Notes: generated by a model from the letters alone, not told the origin. A stretch of DNA of 64,000 nucleotides from JACVRW01 sp963751835 (GCA_963751835.1 CAVVWD010000015.1:75631-139630); one strand, 5' to 3'; positions 51,536 to 59,990 are shown, counted from the stretch's first letter. Numbers and translations are program-made.

Positions 51536-51781
51536 ATGACCGAGAAGCGTGATCGTCCAGCACAGGCCGAGCAACCCGGAGAGGGCGGCTTAGAGGAAGG
51601 ACACGAGACACAGCCCGACAAGCAACGTGTCGGCCAGTTCAGCGACGGCAACGAACAACTGCCCGACAAGGAACACAAAGGACAGTTCAGCGACGGCAAC
51701 GAGGACCTGTCCGACAAGGAACGCGAGGGGCAGTTCAGCGACAGCGTCGACCCCGAAGAAGCCAAGGCGAACGACCGCTAG
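51536..51781 (+). CDS. 81-residue protein with three QFSDGNE repeats
   Basis: ATG at 51536 after GGAGGA. Three imperfect 18-residue repeats: GQFSDGNEQLPDKEHK, GQFSDGNEDLSDKERE, GQFSDSVDPEEAK, preceded by a similar VGQFSDG unit spacing. Highly acidic and disordered; the Phe-Ser-Asp motif may be a short linear interaction motif. Similar FS(D/E)G repeat micro-proteins occur in relatives, unnamed. Confidence 0.6.
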   Translation: MTEKRDRPAQAEQPGEGGLEEGHETQPDKQRVGQFSDGNEQLPDKEHKGQFSDGNEDLSDKEREGQFSDSVDPEEAKANDR

Positions 51782-51797
51782 CGCGACGGGAGAGGCG

Positions 51798-52157
51798 ATG
51801 GGAATCGAATACCGCGACGAGCGGAAGACGCTGGAGGCCAAGCGAGACGGCCGAGGAGCCGACAACGGGCAGGCGCCCGACGGAATGGTGGCCCTGGTGA
51901 TCTGGATCGTCGCACGCTGCTGTTCGCCCTGTACCTGGCCACTTTCGCGTCCTACAACAAGACCTGGCGCGCTCGGGGGGTGATCGCTTTCCTCGTCTGA
52001 ATCTGGCTCACTAACATCGCGATTCTGTTCGCCGCCGAGTTCAACTCCGAGCTGCAGCGCAGCCGGCAGCGCGAAGCGGACCAACCCGCCCCCCCTGGAC
52101 GAACCCTTCCTCGAGCCGCGGGACACCAAGACGCTCGAGAAGAAGGCCGACAAGTAA
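51798..52157 (+). pseudogene. YihY/BrkB-family membrane protein remnant
   Basis: ATG at 51798 opens a short frame, MGIEYRDERKTLEAKRDGRG, then frameshifts occur. Homology: LYLATFASYNKTWRARGVIA FLV then a TGA in place of Trp, IWLTNIAILFAAEFNSELQR and, in another frame, DEPFLEPRDTKTLEKKADK. This is the last transmembrane segment and tail of YihY proteins. At least 200 N-terminal residues are missing. Confidence 0.6.
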
Positions 52158-52194
52158 CCCCTCATCGACTGGAGACTCGAGGCGGCCGAGCGAC

Positions 52195-52796
52195 CCGGCG
52201 AGGGAGCTCTCCGAGCGGCGTGGCCGCAACGTCAACTTCGACCTCTCGCGGCGGGCGGAGTACACCCCGGACAACGGCTGGTATGTGGACGACCTGCGCC
52301 GTGCCCTACCGTCCGAGCCGCCCGGCGACCCGGTACCGGGTGGCAGCTGGGACACCGCCCGCCTGATCGCTCGGGACTACGACTTCGCCGATCCTTCGAT
52401 TGTCGAGGGGGTCTTCGACCGCGACGAGCCGCTCGAGCACCGGGCGATGCTGCTGGTGCTGCACTTCCACGCGCTGCGCATACGGGTCGGTGTGCGTGTG
52501 GGCGACGTGTACGACGAGAACCGAGAGCTCGACGGACGGCCCGGCAGATGGACTGGCAGGTCTGGAAGTTCGCCGACAGCGGCGGGGTGCTCTTCCGCAT
52601 CCGCTCGTTCTCGCGTCCCGCAGGCGGCGGAAACCTCCTGGTGCGAATCGGCTTCCGGCTGATCGGCCGTCGGCAGCAGCTGCGCCTTCTAAGGCTGACC
52701 ACGGAGCGAATGGCGCGGTTGACGGTCGAGCAGACCGCCCCGCGGCCCGCCACGGCGACACGCGATTGTTCTCATCCCGGGACAAACCTGACGTAG
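52195..52796 (+). pseudogene. DUF1990-like third copy, internally deleted
   Basis: RGRNVNFDLSRRAEYTPDNG WYVDD through SWDTARLIARDYDFADPS and LHFHALRIRVGVRVGDVYDE match the gene at 42654-43322. About 25 residues including the WGWSYRTLKDHLEMGQ strand are deleted, the frame shifts, and MDWQVWKFADSGGVLFRIRS FSRP completes the tail. The N-terminal start is missing. Decayed paralog. Confidence 0.65.
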
Positions 52797-52800
52797 GGCG

Positions 52801-52899
52801 CTAGCTCGTCGAGCAGGAAGCGTTGCGTTTGTGCCCGCCGTCGTGGCGGGCCTGCTCGCCAAGGAGGTAGGCGGATACCCCGATCAGGATCTCACTCAT
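52801..52899 (-). CDS. 32-residue peptide coupled to the UV endonuclease gene
   Basis: ATG at 52899 overlaps the uvsE stop (ATGA at 52896-52899). MSEILIGVSAYLLGEQARHD GGHKRNASCSTS: a short hydrophobic helix then a polar, His/Cys-containing tail. The tight overlap suggests it is translated; it may equally be the start of a truncated gene. Confidence 0.4.
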   Translation of the reverse strand: MSEILIGVSAYLLGEQARHDGGHKRNASCSTS

Positions 52900-53837
52900 G
52901 TCGCCGCCTCGGTTCGGTCGGCGAGCTGCCCACGCAGGCGCAGCAGTGCTAGGTCTTTGGCCTTGGCTTCGATCATCACGTCGAAGTCCATCCCGCGGCC
53001 CGTCTCGCCGATGAAGTGCTCGAACGCGATGGGGTCGATCAGGTCGGCGTGGGCGCGTAGCTCCGGCAGCAGCAACGACCGTTCGACCCGCCGGCCGACG
53101 CGCTTGCGGCGCACTTCGACCGCTGTCTTCGGCGACGCGTAATGGACCTTCGGCGTCACGCCGGAGGGCCAGGTCGCAAGCGCAAGGGCGAGCGCCTCTC
53201 GGGCGGGAATTGCGTCCGGGTCGTGGCAGCGGTGGTGAAGGGCGTCCCATACGACCGGGCGTGTTATCCGCTCGGCCAAGCGCAGCACGTCGCCGAGGCC
53301 GAAGGAGCGGTCGTCGTTCTCGACGGCCAGGCGGGCGCGGGCGGCGGGCGAGAGGAGCTCGAAGCCCTGCTCGAAGCGTTCGAGGGCTGCGTCCACCCCG
53401 CCGGCCGCGCCGCCGACGTGGAGGACGGCCACCGCTTCGGGTCCGAGTCCCATGGCGTCCATGACCTCGGCCTGCACTTCGAGCTCCTCGACCGCCAGCC
53501 GCCGGGTTCGCTCGTCTTCGGAGTTGAGCACGGTGTACTGGCCGGGATGACTGGACAGGCGAATGTCGAGTTCACGCGCCAGCCCGCCGACCTCCGCGAG
53601 CTCGTCGGCGCACTCGCGCGGCTGCTCGCGAAAGCCAGGGAGGTCGGGATGGCTGGCGTAAGGCGCGAGGGCGGTGGCCATCCGGTACATGCGGATGTCG
53701 TGCGCGTCGCAGTATTCGAGGACGCGGCGGAGCCGCTCGAGCGAGACGCGCAGATGCGGGCCCGACCGCCATCGCCGGGAGTCGTGCGAGGGGAGCCCGC
53801 CGCCGCCGAGGACCTTGACGGCAAAGCCGAGTCTCAT
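52896..53837 (-). CDS. uvsE: UV DNA-damage endonuclease (UVDE/UvsE)
   Basis: 313 residues from ATG at 53837. UVDE TIM-barrel motifs: RLGFAVKVLG at the start, SSHPGQYTVLNSEDE, AVLHVGGAAGG, LAVENDDRSF, VVWDALHHRCHDP and KVHYASPKT, supplying the metal-binding His, Glu and Asp residues. The enzyme nicks 5' to pyrimidine dimers and 6-4 products, an alternative to UvrABC. It is the second gene of an operon with the NAD(P)-binding protein (ATGA overlap at 53834). Confidence 0.93.
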   Translation of the reverse strand: MRLGFAVKVLGGGGLPSHDSRRWRSGPHLRVSLERLRRVLEYCDAHDIRMYRMATALAPYASHPDLPGFREQPRECADELAEVGGLARELDIRLSSHPGQYTVLNSEDERTRRLAVEELEVQAEVMDAMGLGPEAVAVLHVGGAAGGVDAALERFEQGFELLSPAARARLAVENDDRSFGLGDVLRLAERITRPVVWDALHHRCHDPDAIPAREALALALATWPSGVTPKVHYASPKTAVEVRRKRVGRRVERSLLLPELRAHADLIDPIAFEHFIGETGRGMDFDVMIEAKAKDLALLRLRGQLADRTEAAT

Positions 53838-54874
53838 CGCCCGTCCGCCGCCGATGTCGAGGGGCTTTGCCTGCGTCCGCATCGTCTCGCAGTTCGGCGG
53901 GTAGAGGGCGTGGCGCTGTCGTCGGCGACCGCTCGCCGGAGCGCCTCCTCGAAGGCCAGCGGCGCCACGTCGAAGAGCGCCGCGCCCGAGGTGTCGGTCA
54001 CGGTCGTCTTGGTCGAGAGCCCCTCGATCAGCGGACGGGCGACGCCGGCATCGACGGGGGTCATCAGGCCGATCCAGAGGGAAGACAGCCGCGGGGTGAG
54101 CAGCGGCACGGGAAGCTTCGGCCGCGGCCTCCGGCCCAACACGTCGGCCATCCGGTCGAGCATCTCGCCGTAGGGCAGGACGCTCGGGCCGCCGATCTGG
54201 ATCTGTTGTCCGGCGCTCTCGGGCAGGTCGGGGGCCGCTGTGAGGTAGGCGAGCACGTCGTCAATTGCGATCGGCTGGGTCGGCACCTTCAGCCAGGCGG
54301 GCGCGATCATCGCCGGCAGCCGCTCGACGAGGTAGCGCAGGGTCCGGTACGACTCGCTTCCCGCCCCGACGACCATGCCGGCGCGGAAGTAGGTGAGCAG
54401 AGGCCCGTGCTCGGCGAGGACCCGGGCGGTCTCGTGGCGGCTGCGCAGGTGCCGCGAGTGCGGCTCTCCGAGACCGCCCAGGTAGATCACGCGCGCGACG
54501 CCCTCGCGCAGGGCCATCCGGGCGAACGCCTCGGCGCCGGCGTGCTCGCGGGCCGCGAAGTCGCCGCGCGCGCCTCGGCCCATCGCGTGGATCAGGTAGT
54601 AGGCCACCTCCACGTCGCGGCCCGCCTCATCGAGTGTCTGCGGGCGGAGCACGTCGCCCTCGTGGATTTCGAAGCCGCGCCGCTCGAGGTCACGGGCGCC
54701 CGATCGGTCGCGCACGAGGCAGCGGACGGTCCAACCGGCCTCGGCGAGCGCCTGCGCGAGCCGTCCGCCGATGAAGCCGGTCGCGCCGGTCACGAGCGCG
54801 CGTCGGCCGGGGCTTGGCGGCGCGCCAAGTTCGAGGGTCCGTTCGAGAATGTGCTGAGGTGAGCAAGAGGACAC
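53834..54874 (-). CDS. NAD(P)H-binding atypical SDR protein
   Basis: 346 residues. RRALVTGATGFIGGRLAQAL is the Rossmann motif; VEVAYYLIHAMGRGARGDFA and EGVARVIYLGGLGE are typical of the YbjT/DUF2867-associated atypical SDRs. A YRTLRYLVERLPAM segment and PTQPIAIDDVLAYL follow. No YxxxK catalytic pair is obvious. Co-transcribed with uvsE. The last ~25 residues, rich in Ser/Arg, look non-conserved. Confidence 0.82.
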   Translation of the reverse strand: MSSCSPQHILERTLELGAPPSPGRRALVTGATGFIGGRLAQALAEAGWTVRCLVRDRSGARDLERRGFEIHEGDVLRPQTLDEAGRDVEVAYYLIHAMGRGARGDFAAREHAGAEAFARMALREGVARVIYLGGLGEPHSRHLRSRHETARVLAEHGPLLTYFRAGMVVGAGSESYRTLRYLVERLPAMIAPAWLKVPTQPIAIDDVLAYLTAAPDLPESAGQQIQIGGPSVLPYGEMLDRMADVLGRRPRPKLPVPLLTPRLSSLWIGLMTPVDAGVARPLIEGLSTKTTVTDTSGAALFDVAPLAFEEALRRAVADDSATPSTRRTARRCGRRQSPSTSAADGR

Positions 54875-54947
54875 GGGGGCACCTGCCCGGGTGCCTCGCG
54901 TCGCCCGGCACGGCGAGCCGGGCCGGGCGACGCTGAGGCCACCGGGG

Positions 54948-55466
54948 CTAGCGGGGCAGCAGGACCTTGTTGATGGCGTGGATGACGCCGTTCGAGGTGC
55001 GCACGTCGGCCTGGACGACCTTGGCGCCAGCCACGCGCACGGTGTCCCCGCGGGTGCTCACCTTGACGCGCTGGCCGACCAGCGTCTCGATTGACTTCTG
55101 CTTGACGACCCGCTTCGCGGGGTAGCGGCCTGCGGCCACGTGGTAGAGGAGCACGTTCCGCAGCGCGGCACGGTCCTTCAGCAGCGCCTCGAGCGTGCTC
55201 GCGGGCACCTTCTTGAAGGCCGCGTCTGTCGGCGCGAAGACCGTGAACGGTCCCTTGGCCGACAGCGTCCTGGCCAGCCCGGCCCGCTTGACGAGAGAGA
55301 CGACGGTGTCGAAGTCGCCCGCCGCTACGGCGGTCTGGACGATGTTCTTCGTCGGCTTGGCGGCCGGCTGGGCCGTCGAGCCGGAGCGGTCGTCGCCGCC
55401 CAGGGCCACGGCCGCCGTGGCGAGCGCGACGACGAGAACCACGATGGGGAGTATCAGCTTTCGCAT
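54948..55466 (-). CDS. Secreted fasciclin-domain protein
   Basis: 172 residues from ATG at 55466 (AAAGGAA upstream). Signal peptide or lipid-less anchor, then one FAS1 domain: IVQTAVAAGDFDTVVSLVKR AGLA, LSAKGPFTVFAPTDAAFKKV, LLYHVAAGRY, and the H-box NGVIHAINKVLLP. FAS1 proteins mediate adhesion on the outer face. It lies 11 bases downstream of the DUF378 gene; both follow a CarH-type operator. Confidence 0.9.
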   Translation of the reverse strand: MRKLILPIVVLVVALATAAVALGGDDRSGSTAQPAAKPTKNIVQTAVAAGDFDTVVSLVKRAGLARTLSAKGPFTVFAPTDAAFKKVPASTLEALLKDRAALRNVLLYHVAAGRYPAKRVVKQKSIETLVGQRVKVSTRGDTVRVAGAKVVQADVRTSNGVIHAINKVLLPR

Positions 55467-55477
55467 TGGGGTTCCTT

Positions 55478-55720
55478 TCATGCCTGACTCGAGGCGGAGC
55501 GAGCTCCGCTCATGGTGGTTTCCCTGCTCGCGATCTGCGTGGTGCCGTAGACGGCGGCGAGGCCGACGAGCCCATAGACGATGCGACTGGCGGCGTTCGT
55601 CTGGCCGAAGTCCTCTCCGACGAGCCAAGCGACCAGGTCGAACTCCGCGAGCGCGACGAGGCCCCAGTTGAGCCCGCCCACGATCACGAGGGCAGCTGCG
55701 AGCGCGTTGAGCGCCTTCAT
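55478..55720 (-). CDS. DUF378 membrane protein
   Basis: 80 residues from ATG at 55720 with AAGGAGGA upstream. ALNALAAALVIVGGLNWGLV and RIVYGLVGLAAVYGTTQI are the two helices of DUF378, with the conserved GGLNWGL. First gene of the operon with the fasciclin gene, behind a sigma-A-type promoter overlapped by 11-bp repeats. Confidence 0.88.
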   Translation of the reverse strand: MKALNALAAALVIVGGLNWGLVALAEFDLVAWLVGEDFGQTNAASRIVYGLVGLAAVYGTTQIASRETTMSGARSASSQA

Positions 55721-55748
55721 GTGTTCCTCCTTGATGAGTTTGTGCTGG

Positions 55749-55789
55749 ACATGACAGATACTGTACAGATATCGTCCAGCTCTTGTCAA
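55749..55789 (-). promoter_or_regulatory. Promoter with three 11-bp direct repeats (CarH-type operator)
   Basis: On the minus strand: -35 TTGACA (55784-55789), 18-base spacer, -10 TACAGT (55760-55765). Three contiguous 11-mers cover spacer, -10 and start site: AGCTGGACGAT (55771-55781), ATCTGTACAGT (55760-55770), ATCTGTCATGT (55749-55759). Known CarH operators are tandem 11-bp repeats with a TnTACA core. Bound CarH would block this promoter in the dark. Confidence 0.65.
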
Positions 55790-55911
55790 GAGGATCCAGC
55801 GAAAGAGGGAACGGGGACCTCCCAGCACGGCGCCGGACGGGTACAAGCCAGGACAGGCCCCGGTCGACGCAGGGCTGAGCAGGTGGCGGCGGCGAACGAA
55901 GCGGGGGGCTT

Positions 55912-56775
55912 CTAGACGGCGCCGGCGGCCGTCACCGGGTCACCCCGGAGCAGCGAAGAGCCGAGCGACTGCGCGAGCCTTTCGCCAGCGCCGGCGCCGG
56001 CGATGGCCAATCGGTGCTTGCGCGCGAGCGCCGCGAGCGCGTCGGCCTCCCGCCGGAAGCCGCGCGGGGTCACGGAGCTAACCACCACCAGTGCCGGGCG
56101 CAGGCGCTCGGCGGTCTCGGCGATGCTGGCCGCGGGCGTGTCCGCCCCGAGGAACACGATCCTCCAGCCGCGGGCACGCAGCGCCAGTCCAAAAGCGATC
56201 AGCGGGAGGTCGTGCTGTTCCCCCGGCGCGCACGCCAACAGGGCGGTGAGGCCCTCCCCCCGCTCCCAGCCACGGGCCAGAGCGAGCAGGCGCGCGCGGA
56301 GCAGGTTGCTGGCGAAGTGCTCCTGGGCGACGGAGGCCTCGCCGCGCTGCCAGCGCTCGCCGAGCTCGCGCAGGTACGGCAGCAGGACGCCCGACAAGAC
56401 GGTCTCGAGCGTGAAGGAGGCGAGCAGGCCGTCGAGGACGGCGTGCGCCGCGTCGGCGTCCATGGCGTCGAGCGCCTCGCGCAGCTCCTCGACCCCGCGC
56501 TGGATGGCATCGCCGTGCTCGGCGGCGCTCGCGGTGCGCTCCCCGGCGGAAGCCAGCCGAGCCGCCTCGGCGGCCGACAGCCCGCCGTCGAGATGCGCCT
56601 GCATGGCCCGCACGCGCCGCTCGTCCTCGGCGGAGTAGAGGCGCAGCCCGCCCCCGGTTCGGGCCGGATGAAGCAAGCCGTAGCGGCGCTCCCACGCACG
56701 CAGGAGCTCTGGGCTCACGCCCACGCGCCGGCTGAGCTCGCCGATACGCAGGCTGTGCTGGACGTCTTGCGCCAT
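55912..56775 (-). CDS. MerR-family regulator with B12-binding domain (CarH/LitR-like)
   Basis: 287 residues. N-terminal MerR HTH (IGELSRRVGVSPELLRAWER RYGLL). Residues 95-170 are the helical cap with Trp 142 and Glu 152-His 153, the W-x9-EH motif of adenosylcobalamin photoreceptors. Cobalamin fold: GEQHDLP (His 188, the lower ligand; the motif's last Gly is Pro), VVSSVTP and AIAGAGAG. In the dark AdoCbl-CarH tetramers repress; light releases them. Its own promoter and the DUF378-fasciclin promoter share CTGTACAGT. Confidence 0.88.
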   Translation of the reverse strand: MAQDVQHSLRIGELSRRVGVSPELLRAWERRYGLLHPARTGGGLRLYSAEDERRVRAMQAHLDGGLSAAEAARLASAGERTASAAEHGDAIQRGVEELREALDAMDADAAHAVLDGLLASFTLETVLSGVLLPYLRELGERWQRGEASVAQEHFASNLLRARLLALARGWERGEGLTALLACAPGEQHDLPLIAFGLALRARGWRIVFLGADTPAASIAETAERLRPALVVVSSVTPRGFRREADALAALARKHRLAIAGAGAGERLAQSLGSSLLRGDPVTAAGAV

Positions 56776-56781
56776 TCGAGA

Positions 56782-56809
56782 ACTGTACAGGACCTAGCCG
56801 CTATGTAAA
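56782..56809 (-). promoter_or_regulatory. Leaderless, probably autoregulated carH-like promoter
   Basis: Minus strand: -35 TTTACA (56804-56809), 16-base spacer, -10 TACAGT (56782-56787), then six bases to the ATG at 56775. Transcription would begin at or next to the A of ATG, giving a leaderless mRNA. The -10 is embedded in TCCTGTACAGT, which matches ATCTGTACAGT of the fasciclin-operon operator at 9 of 11 positions. Confidence 0.55.
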
Positions 56810-57189
56810 CAGAGTCTCGACGCTGCGTCGAGGAGTCGCCCCCCGCAACGAGGCTAATTCCTCCCGTCATTGCGTCAGGCAGGCCAGATCCTGCGCCGCG
56901 CCGTGGTGCCATTCGTGGTTCCTTTTGAGCGGACATGTGTCAAGGCCGGTCGAAAACTGGGCCACCCTCGCCGGTTGAAAACTGGTCCACTGCTGAGTCG
57001 GGCCCGAGCGGCCGTTGAGCGCTGACTGCTTGAGCGCCGGATGAAGACGGGTCCGGCTGCTCTGGGAGCCGCTGAGCGGCGCGGAGGCGAGCCCGGAGGG
57101 CGAGCCGGAGCGCCGCTCGGCGGCGCGATCGGGCGTCGGGAGCCTCGATCGGCCGGTTGCCGGGAGAAACGGGCGCGTGGGAGCCGTTC

Positions 57190-58003
57190 TGCGGCCCTCG
57201 GCGCGGTCGCCGCGGGTGATCGGTCAGGCGATTTCGGCGCGGTTGGGCGCCGGGTCGGGCGCCGAGGTCCTTGTCGCGCAGGCGGTAGGAGTCGCCCTTG
57301 AGCGAGAGGATCTCGGCGTGGTGGACGAGCCGGTCGATCATCGCGACGGCGGTCACCTCGTCGCCGAAGATCTCGCCCCAGGCCGAGAACGGCTTGTTCG
57401 AGGTGACGATCAGCGAGGCGCGCTCGTAGCGGGCCGAGACGAGGCTGAACATCAGGTTGGCGGCCTCGGGGTCGAACGGGATGTAGCCGACCTCGTCGAC
57501 GACGAGCAGCGGGATGAACGACGAGCCGCCGCAGCTCGGCGTCGAGGCCGTCCTGGCGCTTGGCCTCGCCGAGGCGCGCGACCCACTCGGTCGCGGTCGC
57601 GAACTGCGACGCGCTGGCCGGCGAGGCAGGCGCGGATCGAGACCGCGATCGCGAGATGGCGTCTTGCCGGTGCCGGGCGGGCCGAGCAGGACGACGTTCT
57701 CGCGGGCGTGCAGGAAGTCGAGCTGGCCGAGGTGCTCGACCACCTGGCTTGCTGACCGAGCGCTGGAAGGTGAAGTCGAACTCCTCGAGCGTCTTGCGGG
57801 CCGGGAAGCGGGCCGCCTTGATCCGGCTCTCGCCGCCGTGGGACTCGCGCGAGGCGACCTCGGTCGAGAGCAGCGCCTCGGCGAAGCGCTCGTAGCTCCA
57901 CTGCTCCTCGCGCGCCCGCTCGGCGAGCTTCGGCAGCGCCCGGGCGGCGGCCGGCGCCTTCAGCTGCCCGGAACAGGTGGGCGAGCTCGGAGGTCTTGGT
58001 CAT
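57190..58003 (-). pseudogene. istB: IS21 istB ATPase (frameshifted)
   Basis: Start ATG at 58003. Text in changing frames: MTKTSELAHLFRA, then VVEHLGQLDFLHARENVVLL GPPGTGKT (Walker A), LLVVDEVGYIPFDPEAANLM (Walker B) and LIVTSNKPFSAWGEIFGDEV. IstB is the AAA+ helper that directs IstA to target DNA. At least three frame changes prevent a full product. Confidence 0.75.
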
Positions 58004-59224
58004 GCCGGGATCAGCGCGTCGTAGCGGGCCAGCGGGCGGAGCTCGACCTCGGGCTCGCGGCGGCGGCGCTTGCGCTCGCCGCGCAGCTCGCTCGAGCGCG
58101 CGCTGGTGGGCGGGGTCGGTGAAGGTGAGGCCGCCGGCGAAGACGCGCGCGGTGGCGGCAGGCGAGCTCGCCGCGTGTCGAGCGCGACCGCGGTGATCTC
58201 GGTCTGCGAGACGCGGACCTCGACGCGGCGGCCGACCAGGCGCGGGTCGAGCGAGTAGTCGTTGCGGTCGAAGCGCAGGTAGGGCTGCGGCGGGACGCGC
58301 ATGACGAAGCGCCGGTCGGTGTCGGGCAGCGCGCTCGGGCAGCGGCCGCATCCGCTCGCGCTCCTCGGCGAGGCGCTCGGCAGACGACCGCGCGCGTGGT
58401 GCGGTGCACGCGCGCGTTGATCCGCTCGCACCAGCCGTCGAGCTGGTCCTGGAAGTCGAGCTGGTTGGCGAAGCGCCGGCCGGCCTCGAAGTTGCCGTGC
58501 GACGAAGCGGTGGCTGCGCTCGAGCGCGCCCTTGGCCTGGCAGTCGCCGGCGTCGAGGATGACCCAGCCGAGCGCGAGCTGGCCGCAGAAGGCGAGCGAA
58601 GGCCTCGGTCGGGCGGCCGCCGCCGGCGCGATCGCGCCCTCGCGGTCCCAGACCAGCTTCTGCGGCAGCGCGCCGAGCCGCGCCAGGCAGCGGCTCATGC
58701 CCCAGGCGATGTCGGCGAACTCCTTCGAGAAGACGAGCGCGCCGGCGAAGGCGCGCGAGTAGGGCAGCTCGCAGGTGACGACGTAGCCGCGGCGGGTCTG
58801 GCCGTGGCCGACCGGGATCTCCCGACCGCGGCTCGCAGAGGTCGAACTGCAGCCAGCTCGCCGGGGCGGTAGACGCGTGCGCTGGAAGGTGCGCGGCGGC
58901 GGCAGGTAGCGCGGCCGCAGCTCGCGCAACAGGTCGTCGAGGATCGTCTTGCCGCCCCGATAGCCGAGCTCCTCGATCTCCTCGCGGATGCGCACGCCCG
59001 ACAGCGTCGGCTCGTCCGCGAGCAGCTCGCTCGATCTCGGCCAGGAACGGATCGAGCTTCGACGGCCGCTTCGGCCGCGGCCCGTAGCTCGGCGGCTCGG
59101 CGAGGCGCAGCGCGCGGCGGATCGTGTCGCGGTGGACGCCGGTGCGGCGGTGGATCTCGCGCTGCGAGAGCCGCTCGACCTGCCTCATCCGCCTGATCTC
59201 CGCCCACTGCTCCACGCCAAGCAA
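58000..59224 (-). pseudogene. istA: IS21 istA transposase (frameshifted)
   Basis: Start at 59224: VEQWAEIRRMRQVERLSQRE IHRRTGVHRDTIRRAL is the N-terminal HTH. Later pieces in other frames: GYRGGKTILDDLLRELRP, PVGHGQTRRGYVVTCELPYS, FADIAWGMSRCLARLGALPQ KLVWD and RFVMRVPPQPYLRFDRNDYS. The catalytic DDE core is spread over several frames. Probably inactive unless the indels are sequencing errors. Confidence 0.75.
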
Positions 59225-59339
59225 CGCCTTCCTCCGGTCTCGATCGACAGATCGAGCCAGATCAAGGGTCCGGCCGGACGGCTCCGGCCCCGCGCCGCGG
59301 TGGACCAGTTTTAGACCGGCGCAGGTGGACCAGTATTCA

Positions 59340-59762
59340 GGCGGCGCCTACAAGAGCCTGCTCGACGAGTGCCTTGCCACGGTAATAGGGCAGCGGCGAA
59401 TCGATCGACGGATTCGCGATGCTTACGTGAACGATGCGAGCGACGCCGGCACGTCGAGCAGCTTCGAACAGCGCTCGGGAGTTGGCGACGGCGTTGGCGA
59501 AGGTCGTCCGGCCTCGCTCGAATCGGGCCCAGTAAGTGTTGTAGAGGGTGGTGATCCCTTCGAGGCTGCGCACCAGCGCGACTGGGTCCTCGAACCGATA
59601 AGGCACGGCTTGGACTCGTGCTCGGAGGGGATGCTCGCGATCCGGATGATGAGTAAGGGTTCTCACCTCTCGTCCGGAATCGATCAGCAGTTCGGCGATA
59701 CGCGAGCCCGAGTAGCTGAACGCCCCCGTGACCAGGTCCGTCTCGGTGGCACGGCCGCTCAT
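59340..59762 (-). pseudogene. NmrA-family NAD(P)-binding protein, cut by IS21
   Basis: ATG at 59762: DLVTGAFSYSGSRIAELLID SGREVRTL is an NmrA-type Rossmann start; GITTLYNTYWARFERGRTTF and RRAGVARIVHVSIANPSIDS PLPYYRGKA (YxxxK-like) follow. The frame ends in IS21 terminal DNA, leaving 141 residues of about 290. No matching 3' half lies on the other side of the element. Confidence 0.75.
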
Positions 59763-59799
59763 GGATTCCGCCGGCGTGATTCGGCAGGGCTCTCGCCGG

Positions 59800-59990
59800 G
59801 CCGGGCGGCTGCGTGACTGCGAGCTCGAACTCGCGTAGGACACCGGTCCCCGAGCGGCTCACGAATCCCGCGCGCCGCAGCATCGCCATGGACGCCGTGT
59901 TCTCGGCCAGCACGGTCGCGTGCAGCGCAAGGTGTCCCTCGCTCTCTCGCTCGCTCGATCCGACGGGCGAGCAGTAGCCGTCCGATTTAG
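59800..59990 (-). pseudogene. GNAT acetyltransferase C-terminal remnant
   Basis: Minus strand: a broken frame then HATVLAENTASMAMLRRAGF VSRSGTGVLREFELAV, the C-terminal helix and strand of GNAT (ENxxSxxxxxxxGF). The acetyl-CoA loop is lost upstream, and no clean stop ends it before the NmrA gene. Confidence 0.5.

Larger units (their letters stand above)
56938..59339 (-). mobile_element. IS21-family insertion sequence, frameshifted
   Basis: About 2.4 kb. Multiple terminal repeats of the form CCGGT-N2-AAAACTGG-N-CCAC occur twice at the left (56946-56991) and, inverted, near the right (59300-59339), as IS21 elements carry. It encodes istA and istB, read leftward, with ATGA overlap at 58000-58003. 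Both have several frameshifts. The right end interrupts an NmrA-type gene. Target duplication was not evident. Confidence 0.8.
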
